This document shows positions 24,701 to 33,200 of a stretch of DNA of 64,000 nucleotides, piece after piece. Origin of the DNA: Candidatus Omnitrophota bacterium (GTDB lineage Bacteria > Hinthialibacterota > Hinthialibacteria > Hinthialibacterales > Hinthialibacteraceae); NCBI GenBank assembly GCA_003598175.1, contig QZKN01000180.1:62001-126000 (forward strand), in the 5' to 3' direction. Below the pieces are notes generated by a model, which worked only from the letters and a program-made list of their open reading frames with translations, ran no database searches and had not been told where the DNA came from. The position numbers and the translations under genes were made by a program. Each line of letters starts with the position of its first letter. Positions within the stretch are counted from its first letter, which is position 1.

Positions 24701-25580
24701 TGGCAGACAAATGATCGCCATTCAAATAAAAATTGGCTTCCTTGACCATCCATACTTTTCCATCGACGAGTTGGAACGAATATTCCATTCGCAGCGGTTG
24801 TTTCATAACCTCGCTATGTAAAACGATTGTTTGCGGCGCAAATCCCGCAGCCGTTTCATAATATCCATCCGGAAATTCCCAACGAAACGAATTTCCGGTC
24901 AGCTCCGTGGAATGCTGGTTTTGCGAGGATATGGTTTCTTCGATACATATCAACGTATAATTGGTCGGGTCGACATACCACCGCACGTTATCCAACGCAG
25001 TACTCTCATCGCGATAGGAAAAAGAAACATCCTTTCCCGCCAGGCTATAGCCTTGAAAATTTGGGGCTTCGAGTAAGAGTGCATTGCGTCCGTCGATGAT
25101 CTGAATCCCTCGATTTTGCATGGAGGCAGGAATTTCATTCTCCCGAGCGGCATTAACAATGGATGGATAGACCGCCAAACCGATGCCGAGGTCGGTGGGA
25201 ACGTTGGCATCGTACGTCGAATAATTGGTAGAGGGGATTCCACGAATGCCGTCGGAGTAAATCACGGTAAATCCGTTTTTCCCTTCCGTTTCGATGCGAG
25301 CCTGGTCGGAGCCGGAATACCAAACATGCCTCTTCTGTTCATTTCCCATTCCCGGATCGATTTCGGCGATTCGTTGACTGAGAACATCATACGAAACATT
25401 CTGATTCTGCGGAAAGAGCCAGGCGTGGTTGGCGTCGAGAATGTTTTGCCAAAGCGCCTCCAGCTGTGGATCGGAAGACGATTCGGCGGAGATTGAAACA
25501 GGGCTTGAAAAATGAGGAATGGAAAGAAACAGGAAGAAGTATACAAACAGACGTATCGTGACCAATGAAGAAGAACGCAT
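21717..25580 (-). CDS. Very large secreted protein with tandem carboxypeptidase-regulatory-like (beta-sandwich) repeats
   Basis: 1287 residues. The N-terminus has a signal peptide (LFVYFFLFLSIPHFSS), followed by about 300 residues of a LolA-like or outer-membrane-lipoprotein-sorting style beta domain (VWYSGSDQARIETEGKNGFT, WYVDPTNYTLICIEE). From about residue 335 onward some ten domains of about 90 residues recur, each starting with a G-x-V pattern such as GIISGQVIHHDTMQGLAGAKI, GEIEGTVFNPDGAPIANADV, APIAGIVIGPTDTPLSGVKV and VSISGTVTDSGGSAIGGAYV and ending in FxLPAGxYxL-type strands (ADEYGYFKFDDLQPGTYEIL). These are CarboxypepD_reg-like folds. No catalytic domain is visible; a surface-exposed adhesive or scaffold role is plausible. 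It stands alone on the minus strand. Confidence 0.8.
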   Translation of the reverse strand: MRSSSLVTIRLFVYFFLFLSIPHFSSPVSISAESSSDPQLEALWQNILDANHAWLFPQNQNVSYDVLSQRIAEIDPGMGNEQKRHVWYSGSDQARIETEGKNGFTVIYSDGIRGIPSTNYSTYDANVPTDLGIGLAVYPSIVNAARENEIPASMQNRGIQIIDGRNALLLEAPNFQGYSLAGKDVSFSYRDESTALDNVRWYVDPTNYTLICIEETISSQNQHSTELTGNSFRWEFPDGYYETAAGFAPQTIVLHSEVMKQPLRMEYSFQLVDGKVWMVKEANFYLNGDHLSATRISNVSLSPIDPAKFDLAAAGIKIDDVTEGNGIISGQVIHHDTMQGLAGAKIHLFADPSKTRKADWGEIVTQSDGSFTFVQLPAQNYCLIAEKEGHVSFNKNNAQNYSSFLVEIDPYRQAVEFIHLQKDKAEQNVELYLSDPRRIRGKVARIGTGEPIPDVVVEYNTNFIQTGNRKNTIKKREQSTRTDDAGRFAFDDLPAGQFGFIANAEGYLRSDLLQSVNRDIANQCMQNVDLTSVTAKDDVLLKLLPGGEIEGTVFNPDGAPIANADVSSFYWIQTQSDENGFYRLSGLPTMDVARNQEIGLFAKADGYLRTEIKSLHIPSRTTTIRKDIVLNTGGTIAGIVYDGSGERFPHLRIGIQSLDITGEEANIELMRMGMSPLKMAPMTNEEGEFQSPKLLPGRYQLRTATDGYEPYEGEVIEIVNDATQNAEIRQTPVAPIAGIVIGPTDTPLSGVKVQGGMLSVETGEEGTFEFKQLKNAAHTFTFTRPVPQGKIEQTQTLENIHPGQTDLVVHFNSPPQSLPNLKGKVVDALTGAPLSHFFVRLFGGNTSYEIIIYMNYLTGSGKEVNSDDGMFLFAGVSPVTTEFVIYAPGYAAKVVGPLELKPDQTKETFTALQKEARIVGRVYTKNGDRQFKMHQRIRIHEPADLSDRNFDYPTYFGIFASYERTGAFQFENVPVGQYDIQLSDNALGVASATCISITQARVYDLGNLLLENLEKNDTDTIHLKINHRDGSPAFNTKIVGHFRWLQNRETDANGRCIFSSRHNDFEKSLLFAINESPSSFYELEPGKKEYEIVYEEKKGNGIVRGIVMRNNKPVLAAPVSLFSADGREPAILFQEKTNALGRYQFKQIPAGRYFLFVRDPNPSDNKNGDTAFRFYEVTIAENEDRFAPIELNGVSISGTVTDSGGSAIGGAYVWIGFPFPETPRTKAMINFGPQRSVQADEYGYFKFDDLQPGTYEILSSRYSVGVSETLIVEVVDHMNTEITLKNW

Positions 25581-25592
25581 AAAATTTCCTCG

Positions 25593-25745
25593 TTAAAGAT
25601 CGGTTTTTCCAAAGCGGACGGAATGCGTGTCGCATTCGTTGCCGATTGACGCGGTTGATGGACCATACAATTTCGGCTGACGAGCGCGACTCCATCATCG
25701 TCCGACGCATTGATCTAATAACGAAACATCCGGATTTATGTTATC
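25593..25745 (-). pseudogene. Duplicated relic of the nitrilase 3' end
   Basis: Read on the minus strand: DVSLLDQCVGR, a TGA stop, WSRARQPKLYGPSTASIGNE and CDTHSVRFGKTDL then TAA. The intact nitrilase at 26139-27104 ends DAALLDQCTGRRWIRARRPE and GNERDTHSVRFGKINF. Homology fades upstream of about 25745. The fragment carries a nonsense codon and has no start, so it is not translated as a gene. The relic and the intact 3' end flank a frameshifted parD gene. Confidence 0.8.
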
Positions 25746-25857
25746 TTTGGGGGGTAAAAAAAACGCAATCCACTTCACAACCGCTGTTTGGCAAGAGGAT
25801 AACAAGTATCATACAACCGGGTGGAGAAATTACATCCGCGCTTTGGAGCGCAAAATT

Positions 25858-26149
25858 ATGACAATGACAAAAAAGCATATCGGTAACGGATCAACAAGCC
25901 GAGTGGATCCAGTCGCAGATTGCCGGCGGCCGCTATGGTAATGAAAGCGAAGTGTTACGGGAACTGATCCGTAAAGAACAGGCTCGTGAGGTTGAAATCG
26001 AAGCGATCCGCGCAGCGCTGATCGAAGGTGAAAAAAGCGGGATCAGTGGGCGAACGCCAGAGCAAATTTTCGCAGCGGCAAACGCGCGTCTGAAACGAGA
26101 TGGCAGAATCCTGAGATACTCGATTCATAAATCCCTCATCAAAAATTGA
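25858..26149 (+). pseudogene. ParD-family antitoxin with an apparent frameshift in an A-run
   Basis: From TAACGG onward one frame reads KSISVTDQQAEWIQSQIAGG, RYGNESEVLRELIRKEQARE and a C-terminal AARLKRDGRI-like tail, the standard ParD/CC2985 ribbon-helix-helix antitoxin. That frame has no start codon and runs into TGA upstream. The ATGs at 25858 and 25864 are in the adjacent frame and would join it perfectly if the A6 run at 25869-25874 had five As (MTMTKSISVTD). So one extra A has disrupted the gene, or the run is a slippage site, or it is a sequencing error. A GGAG ribosome site lies at 25844-25847. No ParE toxin gene follows; the 3' end overlaps the convergent nitrilase gene by 11 bases. 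Confidence 0.75.
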
Positions 26150-27104
26150 TTTTTCCGAAACGAACGGAATGTGTGTCGCGTTCGTTGCCGGTTGGAACGG
26201 ATAATGGGCCGTACAATTCCGGCCGGCGAGCGCGAATCCAACGGCGCCCGGTGCATTGATCCAATAACGCAGCGTCCAGGTCCGCAATAACCATGTCGTC
26301 GTCCGCTTTCCAGGTTTCGGCGAGAATGCGTCCGTATGGATCGAGGATCATGGAGTTGCCGGTGCGGATTTCGTCGCCATCCACGCCGACGCCGTTGCTG
26401 AAAATGAGAAACATGCCGTTGTCGTGCGCGCGGGAGGGCAGCCAGCGCATCAGCCAGCCGCGGCCTTTCGGTCCCAGGAATTCCGCTTCGATGGCGTCAG
26501 GGTTGCTATGGCGATTATCCCATAACGAACGATCGATCACGCCCATCGCGTGCGGGCTTTTCGAGGCGCAACCGCCTGTCTGATGAGGCGCCAGCAGGAT
26601 GTCGGCGCCTTGCAAGGCCGTCATGCGGGCGTTCTCGATGATGTTGTTGTCGTAGCAGATCAGCACACCCACACGGCAGCCGTGTGGAGTATCAAACACG
26701 GTATAGTCGGCGCCGCTGGAAAGATGAACGTTCACGAACGCATGGATTTTTCGGTGGAAACGAAGCGTCCCATCCGGCATGACGACGAGATAGGTGTTAT
26801 AGAGAGAGCCATCCGACGCGATTTCGATGAGTCCCGCGCCGATGGTCATGTATGTATCCTGCGCCAAAGTGAGGAGAAAGCGCGAAGAGGGACCAGCCGT
26901 GGCGGATTCCGACAAATCGAGGAGTTTATGCCGCGCCAGGTTTCGCAAGAACCAATACCCGGTGACGCAACATTCGGGAAACACAATCAATTCCACGTTT
27001 TGGCGTTGCGCCAGTTCCACGAACGAACGGATTTTTTCGAGATTCGCGTTTTTATCTCCGGCCGCATGTTCGAATTGAACGGCGGCGACTCGTATCGTTT
27101 TCAT
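26139..27104 (-). CDS. Carbon-nitrogen hydrolase (nitrilase superfamily amidohydrolase)
   Basis: 321 residues from MKTIRVAAVQFEH; earlier in-frame starts lack family similarity, and GGAGCGAACC precedes this ATG. The catalytic triad is visible as E44 (IVFPECCVTGYW), K119 (LRFHRKIHAF) and C150 (GVLICYDNNI). Such enzymes hydrolyse amides, ureido groups or nitriles, for example N-carbamoylputrescine or omega-amides; the substrate here cannot be named. Downstream lie a frameshifted parD and a relic duplicate of this gene's own last 50 codons, showing past rearrangement at its 3' side. Confidence 0.9.
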   Translation of the reverse strand: MKTIRVAAVQFEHAAGDKNANLEKIRSFVELAQRQNVELIVFPECCVTGYWFLRNLARHKLLDLSESATAGPSSRFLLTLAQDTYMTIGAGLIEIASDGSLYNTYLVVMPDGTLRFHRKIHAFVNVHLSSGADYTVFDTPHGCRVGVLICYDNNIIENARMTALQGADILLAPHQTGGCASKSPHAMGVIDRSLWDNRHSNPDAIEAEFLGPKGRGWLMRWLPSRAHDNGMFLIFSNGVGVDGDEIRTGNSMILDPYGRILAETWKADDDMVIADLDAALLDQCTGRRWIRARRPELYGPLSVPTGNERDTHSVRFGKINF

Positions 27105-27120
27105 GGTTCGCTCCGTACCG

Positions 27121-27163
27121 CCGCCGTCCCGGCGGCTTTGTATTCCTTTGCCGTCTCGACGGC
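27121..27163. repeat. GC-rich palindromic repeats
   Basis: CCGCCGTCCCGGCGG (27121-27135) and GCCGTCTCGACGGC (27150-27163) are two perfect short palindromes immediately upstream of the nitrilase gene. A relative, GCCGCCGTCTCGGCGGC, lies at 51092-51108 before sbcC. Confidence 0.6.
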
Positions 27164-27294
27164 GACATCCCCAGGGAAATTGTAAAGGTGTTTGATTCAC
27201 TTCCGTAGTGAAGGAGTGCATCTATAATTAAATAAGTGAGTAAAGGCGCAGATTCCGGCGTCGACGAATATTTTAAATGCCGTGGTGTATCTCG

Positions 27295-27993
27295 ATGGAA
27301 CAAAAAATCGATCTCCAGAATTTTTCCGGTAATTTACCGTTATTTCCGTTGCCCCACGTCGTTCTTTTTCCCAATACCATGCTGCCGCTGCACATTTTCG
27401 AGCGTCGCTATCGCAAGATGCTGAAAGCCACACTCAAAGGAGAGAAAATGATCGGAATCGCTGTGCTCAAGCCGGGGTGGGAGGAAAATTATGAGGGGAA
27501 TCCCGAGATTTATCCCGCCGCGTGTATGGGAACCATTCTCAAACACGAACATCTGCACGATGGACGCAGCAATGTGCTTTTGCTGGGATTGAAACGGGTT
27601 AAAATCAAAAACATTGTGACGCCGTTACCCTATCGCACCGCCAGCGTTGCTATTATGGAAGACTGTTGTGAAGGTTTGGATCCTGCCGATGTAAAAGACT
27701 TTCGCCGAAAACTGCTCCACAATTATAGCGAATACGTCATCGAGTTCGCCGGAACCGGTAAAAAATTCCCCACTCTTTCCAACAGCAAAATCGACCTCAG
27801 TTACCTCATCGATGCCATTGCTTCTTCGATCGGACTTCCCATCGAAGAACTGGTGCGATTGCTCGAAGAAATTCACGTCGGCAAACGCGCGGAATATGTG
27901 TTGAAACGCATGGAAGTACAACTGAAAAAAGGCGGGCCGAAAGTCACGTTCAATCATGTCGCCGAGGATTTTCCCCGCCTTCATCTGAATTGA
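27295..27993 (+). CDS. Lon substrate-binding (LON N-terminal) domain protein
   Basis: 232 residues: LPLFPLPHVVLFPNTMLPLH IFERRY is the signature opening of the Lon N-terminal domain, followed by GIAVLKPGW, MGTILKHEHLHDGR and a helical C-terminal part (DLSYLIDAIASSIGLPIEEL). Stand-alone proteins of this type lack the Lon ATPase and protease parts; they are thought to bind unfolded or modified proteins, but function is unproven. A start at 27277 is also open; the ATG at 27295 fits the family better. An inverted-repeat terminator follows. Confidence 0.88.
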   Translation: MEQKIDLQNFSGNLPLFPLPHVVLFPNTMLPLHIFERRYRKMLKATLKGEKMIGIAVLKPGWEENYEGNPEIYPAACMGTILKHEHLHDGRSNVLLLGLKRVKIKNIVTPLPYRTASVAIMEDCCEGLDPADVKDFRRKLLHNYSEYVIEFAGTGKKFPTLSNSKIDLSYLIDAIASSIGLPIEELVRLLEEIHVGKRAEYVLKRMEVQLKKGGPKVTFNHVAEDFPRLHLN

Positions 27994-28050
27994 AGCAGGG
28001 GGTTAGGTTAAAGGCTGAAGGGGGAAGGATATTTGGAAAAGGATTTAGGT

Positions 28051-28130
28051 TGAAGGCTGAAGACTGAAGGATATTTTTAAGCTGTCAGGCTTGTACTATT
28101 GGCCTTCTGTCTTCAGCCTTCAGTCTTTTT
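28051..28130 (+). terminator. Long inverted repeat with T-tract after the LON-domain gene
   Basis: The 20-base arms at 28051-28070 and 28103-28122 (TGAAGGCTGAAGAC-type) pair at 19 of 20 positions and are followed by TCTTTTTT. The left arm is part of a degenerate tandem array of GGCTGAAG units starting at about 28005. The structure can act as terminator, and looks like a recently made or expanding repeat. Confidence 0.65.
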
Positions 28131-28144
28131 TATTCATATACCCA

Positions 28145-29377
28145 ATGAGCGCTATGATTGAAACTGCCAATCTCGGAAAATGCTATCGTATTTATAACCA
28201 TCCTTTTCATCGTGTGCGGGAAGCGCTCAAATTGGGAAAAAACCTGCATCGCGAATTCTGGGCGCTAAAAAATATCTATTTACATATCAGCCGGGGAGCG
28301 TCATTCGGGATCATCGGACCGAACGGCGCCGGCAAATCCACGTTTTTAAAGTTGTTATCCGGGATTACACAGCCGACGGAAGGTACGCTAACAGTCAACG
28401 GAACGGTGGCATCGATTTTGGAATTGGGGGCGGGATTTCATCATGATTTCACCGGACGCAGCAACGTGTACCTGAATTGCGCCTTGCAAGGGTATACCCA
28501 CGAGGACACGAATCGCATTCTGCCGGAGATTATCGAATTTGCCGAGCTGCACGATTTCATCGACCAACCGGTTCGCATGTACTCAACCGGGATGTATTTA
28601 CGGCTGGCGTTTTCCGTGGCCACGGCGGTCGATCCGGATATTTTAGTTGTTGATGAAGCGTTGTCCGTCGGCGATGAATATTTCCGTAACAAATGTCTGG
28701 ATCGCATGAACGAATTCAAGGCGAAAGGAAAAACGATCCTTATCGTGTCTCACGATCTGGCGACCATTCGCCATTTCTGTACCCACGTGGCCTTGTTCGA
28801 TCAAGGGAATCTCCTTGCCGCGGGATCTCCGGAAGAGATTCTTGATCAATACCTCGAAATGGCTCATAAAAACCGCATTCTTCACGCCGATCAGCGTTCC
28901 GGTTCGAGTACGAGCCCGCGATGGGGAACGGGGGAAGTGCAGGTCGAACAGGTTTATATGCGGGACGCGAACGGACAAACCACGGATGTTTTCGATACGA
29001 ATTCACCGATAACGATTACCGCGAATTTTCGAGTACACCGGCCGGTCAAGGGCGTCGTTTTCGGTTTTCTCATTTTCCGTAGCGATGGAACGTATGTGAA
29101 CGGCTCCAATCATTATTGGCACGATACGCCACAAATCTTTCATTTTGAGAACGATGGAGAAATCGGGCAGATTCAATGTGAAATTACCCGTTTTCCCTTG
29201 CTTCCCGGTCACTATTATATTACTTCGTGCTGCTATAACAATTTGGAAGGCTTCCCACAGGCGGTGGATCATTGGGAACGCGCCCTTACGTTCACCATCA
29301 GCGAGCGGATGACGGGCCAACATGGAGTGATTGCGATGGACACGGCATGGAATTTACAGCGACAAATGAACCGATGA
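28145..29377 (+). CDS. wzt: ABC transporter ATPase for polysaccharide export, Wzt-like
   Basis: 410 residues from the ATG at 28145 (another at 28154). The ATPase domain carries Walker A GIIGPNGAGKSTFLKLLSG, the TagH/Wzt-type VASILELGAGFHHDFTGRSN, signature YSTGMYLRLAFSVATAVDPD and Walker B ILVVDEALSVGDEYF. Residues about 265-400 form a C-terminal beta-sandwich (VQVEQVYMRDANGQTTDVFD, ITRFPLLPGHYYITSCCYNN) equivalent to the Wzt C-terminal domain that recognises the capped end of the glycan. The permease partner Wzm is not in this window. Downstream are two methyltransferase genes and a glycosyltransferase, the context of a chain-capping O-antigen or capsule locus. Confidence 0.9.
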   Translation: MSAMIETANLGKCYRIYNHPFHRVREALKLGKNLHREFWALKNIYLHISRGASFGIIGPNGAGKSTFLKLLSGITQPTEGTLTVNGTVASILELGAGFHHDFTGRSNVYLNCALQGYTHEDTNRILPEIIEFAELHDFIDQPVRMYSTGMYLRLAFSVATAVDPDILVVDEALSVGDEYFRNKCLDRMNEFKAKGKTILIVSHDLATIRHFCTHVALFDQGNLLAAGSPEEILDQYLEMAHKNRILHADQRSGSSTSPRWGTGEVQVEQVYMRDANGQTTDVFDTNSPITITANFRVHRPVKGVVFGFLIFRSDGTYVNGSNHYWHDTPQIFHFENDGEIGQIQCEITRFPLLPGHYYITSCCYNNLEGFPQAVDHWERALTFTISERMTGQHGVIAMDTAWNLQRQMNR

Positions 29378-29488
29378 GCTGAGATTTTTTTCGTTTTCCA
29401 CTCAATCCTTGATCATTTTTTGTTCCCGCCTATAGTAATCGGCGTTATTGACATCACTGAATCGAACGGGTTCCATCAGGAGCGAATT

Positions 29489-30244
29489 ATGGGAACATTG
29501 GTACAAAATCTGGACAGCTGGTCGCATTACGACTGGTCGCAGGGCGGAGACGAATGGTCGGCGTGTTGGGGCGGGACGGATTATTTGTGGACCGGAACCA
29601 TCCTGCCGCGCATCCGCGCGTTTCTCCCGACCGACACGATTTTGGAACTAGCGCCCGGATTCGGTCGGATTACACAATATTTAAAAGACAATTGCAGGCA
29701 TTTGATCGCCGTGGATCTGGTCGAGCGCTGCATTGCGGCCTGTAAAAGCCGTTTTGCCTCGAGTTCCCATATCGAATATCATGTCAACGACGGAAAATCG
29801 CTGCCCATGATCGCCGACGGTTCCATTGATTTTCTCATCAGCTGGGATTCGATGGTTCACGCCGAAAGCAACGTCATGAAAGCGTATATCGATGAATTCG
29901 CGCGGATTTTGAAGCCGGAAGGATTCGGATTCATCCATCATTCCAACATCGGGCATTATTTTTTGGATAAAAAAGAGAAAGTGAAGAATCCGCATTGGCG
30001 CGCCGAAAGCATGAGCGCGCGATTGTTTGCGAAATACTGCGACGATGCAGGTTTGCAATGCGTCTCGCAGGAATTGATCGGATGGGGCGATACGATTCAT
30101 AACGATTGTTTTTCCTTGTTTACACGAAACCATTCGCCCTATGCCCGCCCGAATCAAGTGTTTGCCAACGAAAATTTCATGTACGAAGCCGGGCGGTTGT
30201 TGCAAATCGCTAATTTTTATAATCCTACGAATTTTAAGAAATAA
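29489..30244 (+). CDS. SAM-dependent methyltransferase, class I, polysaccharide cluster
   Basis: 251 residues from MGTLVQNLDSWSHYDW, chosen for the AGGAG site just upstream. Motif I is TILELAPGFGRITQYLK, followed by HLIAVDLVERCIAACKSRF and DFLISWDSMVHAES, the SAM-binding core of a Rossmann methyltransferase; HHSNIGHYF is a later element. Placed between Wzt and a large methyltransferase fused to a coiled coil, it may methylate a sugar of the same glycan. The acceptor is unknown. A palindromic repeat lies directly after its stop codon. Confidence 0.85.
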   Translation: MGTLVQNLDSWSHYDWSQGGDEWSACWGGTDYLWTGTILPRIRAFLPTDTILELAPGFGRITQYLKDNCRHLIAVDLVERCIAACKSRFASSSHIEYHVNDGKSLPMIADGSIDFLISWDSMVHAESNVMKAYIDEFARILKPEGFGFIHHSNIGHYFLDKKEKVKNPHWRAESMSARLFAKYCDDAGLQCVSQELIGWGDTIHNDCFSLFTRNHSPYARPNQVFANENFMYEAGRLLQIANFYNPTNFKK

Positions 30245-30245
30245 C

Positions 30246-30276
30246 GGTGGGTTTCGCTTCGCTCAACCCACCCTAC
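30246..30276. repeat. GTAGG-TGGGTT palindromic repeat, copy 2
   Basis: GGTGGGTT (30246-30253) and AACCCACC (30265-30272) with TCGCTTCGCTC as loop, then CTAC. It lies between two methyltransferase genes. A GTG inside it would extend the next gene by 12 codons but is unlikely to be the start. Confidence 0.75.
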
Positions 30277-30282
30277 AATAAC

Positions 30283-33200
30283 ATGTGTAACGATTGGTGT
30301 CTTGAATTCGTTCAGCAAACTTTGGCGCATTGGCCTGAGTGCGCCGACGTGTTGGAAGTGGGCGCGAGGGAAGTGAATGGCAGCGTCAGGCCGATCTGCG
30401 AGCGTCGCGCAAGACGGTATCTGGGGGTGGATATCGAAGCGGGGAAGGGGGTGGACGTCGTCGTTGACGCCGGCCAATTGATCGATCATTTCGGCGTTGC
30501 ATCTTTCGACGTCGTCATATCCACCGAGATGGTGGAACATGTTCTCTGCTGGCCGGATGTTTTTTATGAAATGATGTCCGTGCTCAGGCCGGATGGTCTG
30601 CTGATTCTCACCACTCGGTCGATCGGTTTCGAGATTCATGATTATCCGGGCGATCACTGGCGTTATTCGAAAAAAGACATGACGCGGATCTTTCAGCTGG
30701 TCGGAGAAATCCTGCTTTTATCCGATGATATGACGTATGGGTATCCTTGCGGCGTCGGCGTGGCGGTTCGCAGGAAAGCGGAAACGGCGGAACTTGTCGT
30801 TTGGAAAGAGTATTTAAGAAAAGCCTGCGTATTGTATAATGTGACCGTGGCCGATAGAGTCACGTTCGAACAAGTCCTTACAAAAACCTGTGAAAGAGAC
30901 GGCGCATCCATCGTGAATCGCTGGAAACTACTTTTTGAACTCCCGTTTCATGCAGAAGAACCGATTCGTTGGCTGGATCTCGGTGGGCGGTTAAATGATC
31001 AGGCTGACGATGCCTGGCAGCAGGGAATTGCGCTTGATGCCGTCATCGATCCATCACAATCTCCCGAGGGCGAATCGTCGAAATCCGGGAAAGATGCCCG
31101 ATCGTGGGTGGATCTCCTTTCCGCCGCGGACGAATCATACGATGTCGTATCCTTTTTGGATCTCATTCATCAATTGAATACGCCGGAAGCGTTGTTAAAA
31201 GAAATCCGACGAGTCCTCAAGCCGGAAGGCGTCTTTATCCTTTCAACGATTGATCCCCGATTCGGAGAAGAGGAACTCATAACGTCCGGCCATGTGCGGC
31301 CGCCGTCGTTTTGGGTGCGAACCTTGGAAAAACTGGGATTCGATGTATGCCTGCGTTTCGGCGATCAACCGGATGAATTGGAACTGTTGGCCGTTCGTGG
31401 GAAACAGGATCAAACGCTTTCCATAAAACGCGCCTTCCAGGCATTGCGATCCGAATTTGCGAAAGATATTTTCATCGAGGGCGAAACAATTCATCTGGTT
31501 CCGCGAACCAGCGATTGTACGCACACCTTTGTGCGGAAAACGTTGTTTTATGCTTTGAATCCATCGAAAACGCCTTTTTCGATCACCTTCGCTCTCCATA
31601 CGAAAGAAGAGAGACATCCCGATTTATTCCTGAATGATTTAAAGTTGCATTATACCGGTTTTGAGCAAGACGGAGCGAGTTATTTGCATTATTGGAAAAC
31701 CATTTCTCTGCCGCCCGGCGGTCATGACCTGACCCTTGTCGTCGCGGACAACTCTCTCGAAATTTCTTACCTGCACGCGGCGACCCACAAAAAAAATACC
31801 GATGAGTTTCTTTTGCAACTTTCGTTTGATCATTACCAACGCTATCGTTTTGTTTCACAAATTTTGCATTCGTTCGCGAAAAAATATCTATCCGTGTTGG
31901 ATGTCGGCGGCGCTCGCGGTTACTTGCAACTGTTTGCCTCACAATACGACGTTGCCACTCTCGACATTACATACGAAGATCTCCCCAAAACGCTGCAATA
32001 CGACGGAACCGATATCCCCTTTGCGGATCATGCGTACGATGTCGTGGTTGCCGTGGATACGCTGGAACATATTCCGCAGGCGGATCGGCAGCATTTCATC
32101 GACGAACTCTGCCGCGTGGCGGGCGACGCCGTCATTCTCTGCGGTCCGTTGAATGAACCGAATGTGGCCGATGCGGAAACGGTATTGAAGAACTTCATTG
32201 AAGTCCAGTTGGGCAAAAGCGACCGTTTTTTGGACGAACATTTTCTGTATACGTTACCCGACCGAGCCGCCGTTCGCGGCATTCTCGCGCGCAACGGTTT
32301 TTCCGTATCCGAAGTTCCCAACGGATTTTTACCCCGATGGCTGTCCATGCAGCTGGCCGATTTCACGTTGAACCTGTGTCCCGAACAAGCGGAGGGGAAA
32401 GCGCGATTCAATGCGCTGTACAACGCGCATTATTACGAACACGACAATCGTTTTCCCGCGTATCGCGTGGCCATCATCGCAACGCGCGAAGCGCCTTCCT
32501 TCAATCTGCAGGCGAATCTCAAAGCGCTGATTTCCGCGCGCGAAGAGCCTTCCTATCCGGCGTTGTGGAATGTGGCCGCGCTGATCGTCGCGCTTTCCAA
32601 TTCGGGCATCCTTCGCGAAAAGGATGTGTTTCTATCCGAGCAGGGGAAACAACTGTCGCGGCTGCTCGATCACGCGAACGAATTGGAGCGGGAACTGAGC
32701 CGGCGGCAGGACAATGCCGATCGACTCCTCGACCATCTCAACAATCTCGAACATTCCCTCACCAAGGAACGTTCCCATCGTTCCGAAATCGTTCAACACA
32801 CTAAAAACCTGGAAGATTCATTACGAAGCGAACAAAACCATCATCGCCAATTGTTGCAACATACAACGTTTCTGGAAACCGACCTGCGTGAACGGCAACG
32901 GCACGCTGCCAATCTCGAGCGATTCCTGGATAATCTGCGAGACAATATTAACGGATTGCTTCAACATACGCAAAATCTGGATCAGCAATCTGTTTCCGCA
33001 CAAAATCATATCGCAAATCTCGATGAACATGCGAAAAATCTGGACCGGGAACGAAAAGAACTTGTTCGCCATACAAATACGATGTCCGAGCAAAATATGG
33101 GTCTCGGTGTGCAATGCCAAAACCTGACCGATCATATTAAGAATCTCGAACAAGACGTGCAGGAGCAACGCCGACATGCTGTAAACCTGCAAACGCAAAT

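Noticed and set aside
25262..25710. Minus-strand frames running out of the large repeat protein gene
   Set aside because: Out-of-frame shadows of that gene joined to the nitrilase relic; no start context.
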